A DNA stretch of 64,000 bases, taken from contig CM036623.1 of assembly GCA_020746105.1 (NCBI GenBank), forward strand, positions 1,178,001-1,242,000, written 5' to 3'. The notes beneath the pieces are model-generated. The model made no database searches. It saw only the letters and a list, made by a program, of their open reading frames with translations, and was not told where the DNA came from. Source of the DNA: Trogon surrucura. Lineage: Eukaryota > Chordata > Aves > Trogoniformes > Trogonidae. Below, in pieces: positions 63,401-64,000 of the stretch. The first letter of the stretch is position 1; each line of letters opens with the position of its first letter. A program made the position numbers and the translations under genes.

Positions 63401-64000
63401 ACACAAGCGGTGGACAAGCAACAGTAGGAAGTCTATGCAAACAGGCTCAAAGCCACATGAACAGCTACTCACAACTGCAGCATTTAGGCACATTATACCT
63501 TCACCAACCCAGTAACTCCTGATCAAGTTACCTGAATAACTCACATCTCCAACTGCCCTAGGTGGAGGTGATTCCAAATATGGAATAACCTGATTCTTTA
63601 CAAAATCAGTACTTTTTAACAAGGAAAGCTTTCTACAAATTAGAACAAAGAACATTAAGAAACAAAAATCTGCCAGTCAGCAAGCCTCTTCTTGATACTT
63701 CTGGCTGGTTCTCCCAGTCTGATCCTCTGACGTACATGTTAAGGTGACAACTAGGTTCCAGCTTTGCCAAGCCTGTGCCAACTACACAATCCCTTTGAAA
63801 GGCAAACAAAAACTCTAGAACCTAGTGTCATTGTTATCGCTACCTAAAATAAACAAATAAACTGAGGACAGGCTTTCAATGTGTTGTAAAGTGACAATAA
63901 GGAAGAACAGTTGGTCTGTTTCACTGGACCAAAGAACCGCTGTTCTGCAGCTCAACCACAGGGCCCACCTGAGGGAGACGAGAGCTGGATGCCGCCTACA
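57481..64000 (-). other. GPR176: GPR176 intron 1, distal part (continues off the window)
   Basis: This AT-rich sequence has A- and T-runs near 59598-59613 and 60261-60283. I searched the minus strand for the N-terminal/TM1 exon of GPR176, expected as a GC-rich exon ending in a phase-1 donor after a hydrophobic helix, and did not find it. No other gene is recognised. Confidence 0.75.

Overview
The window is vertebrate, and almost certainly avian, nuclear DNA. It has large AT-rich introns, short exons with GT-AG boundaries, several 5'-truncated CR1 LINE fragments ending in the bird-typical ATTCTATG tail, ERVL-like LTR relics, and one SINE-like element joining a tRNA-Ile-type head to a CR1 tail. 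That last combination is known from passerine (songbird) SINEs of the TguSINE1 kind, so a passerine is my best guess. No species can be fixed from this sequence alone. There are no prokaryotic features, and nearly all six-frame ORFs are chance.

Two protein-coding genes lie in tandem on the minus strand, in the order seen in human 15q14 (FSIP1 - GPR176). FSIP1 (fibrous sheath interacting protein 1) occupies about 1-26,850. Nine coding exons at 24087-23956, 22625-22481, 21889-21717, 20766-20682, 18087-17989, 13947-13841, 13155-13048, 6950-6786 and 2219-2082 join in perfect phase to 382 codons starting at an ATG at 24081. The C-terminal exons lie beyond position 1. A CpG island at about 25,997-26,860 is the likely FSIP1 promoter and untranslated first exon. 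It holds an RFX X-box-like site, which would suit a sperm-tail gene.

GPR176, an orphan class A GPCR coupled to Gz and studied in the circadian clock, has its last two coding exons at 36324-36072 and 34452-33345. They cover TM2 through the C-terminus, about 453 residues. I found no exon encoding the N-terminus and TM1. It should lie beyond position 64,000, so 36,325-64,000 is read as a very long intron 1.

Non-coding structure that stands out: a diverged tandem array of about 180-bp units in FSIP1 intron 7 (about 11,357-12,416); seven AGTACT hexamers within 69 bp (4,795-4,863); the tRNA-Ile/CR1 SINE (8,911-9,083); two 10-bp-arm perfect inverted repeats; a duplicated block of about 200 bp next to the FSIP1 promoter, one copy split by an LTR-like insertion with a near-perfect 5-bp target duplication; and a possible degraded retroelement with a roughly 65-bp internal motif repeat at about 56,440-57,480. 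I see no wholly new gene system. The best leads are the satellite-like array, the SINE, the X-box promoter and a Cys/His cluster in avian FSIP1.
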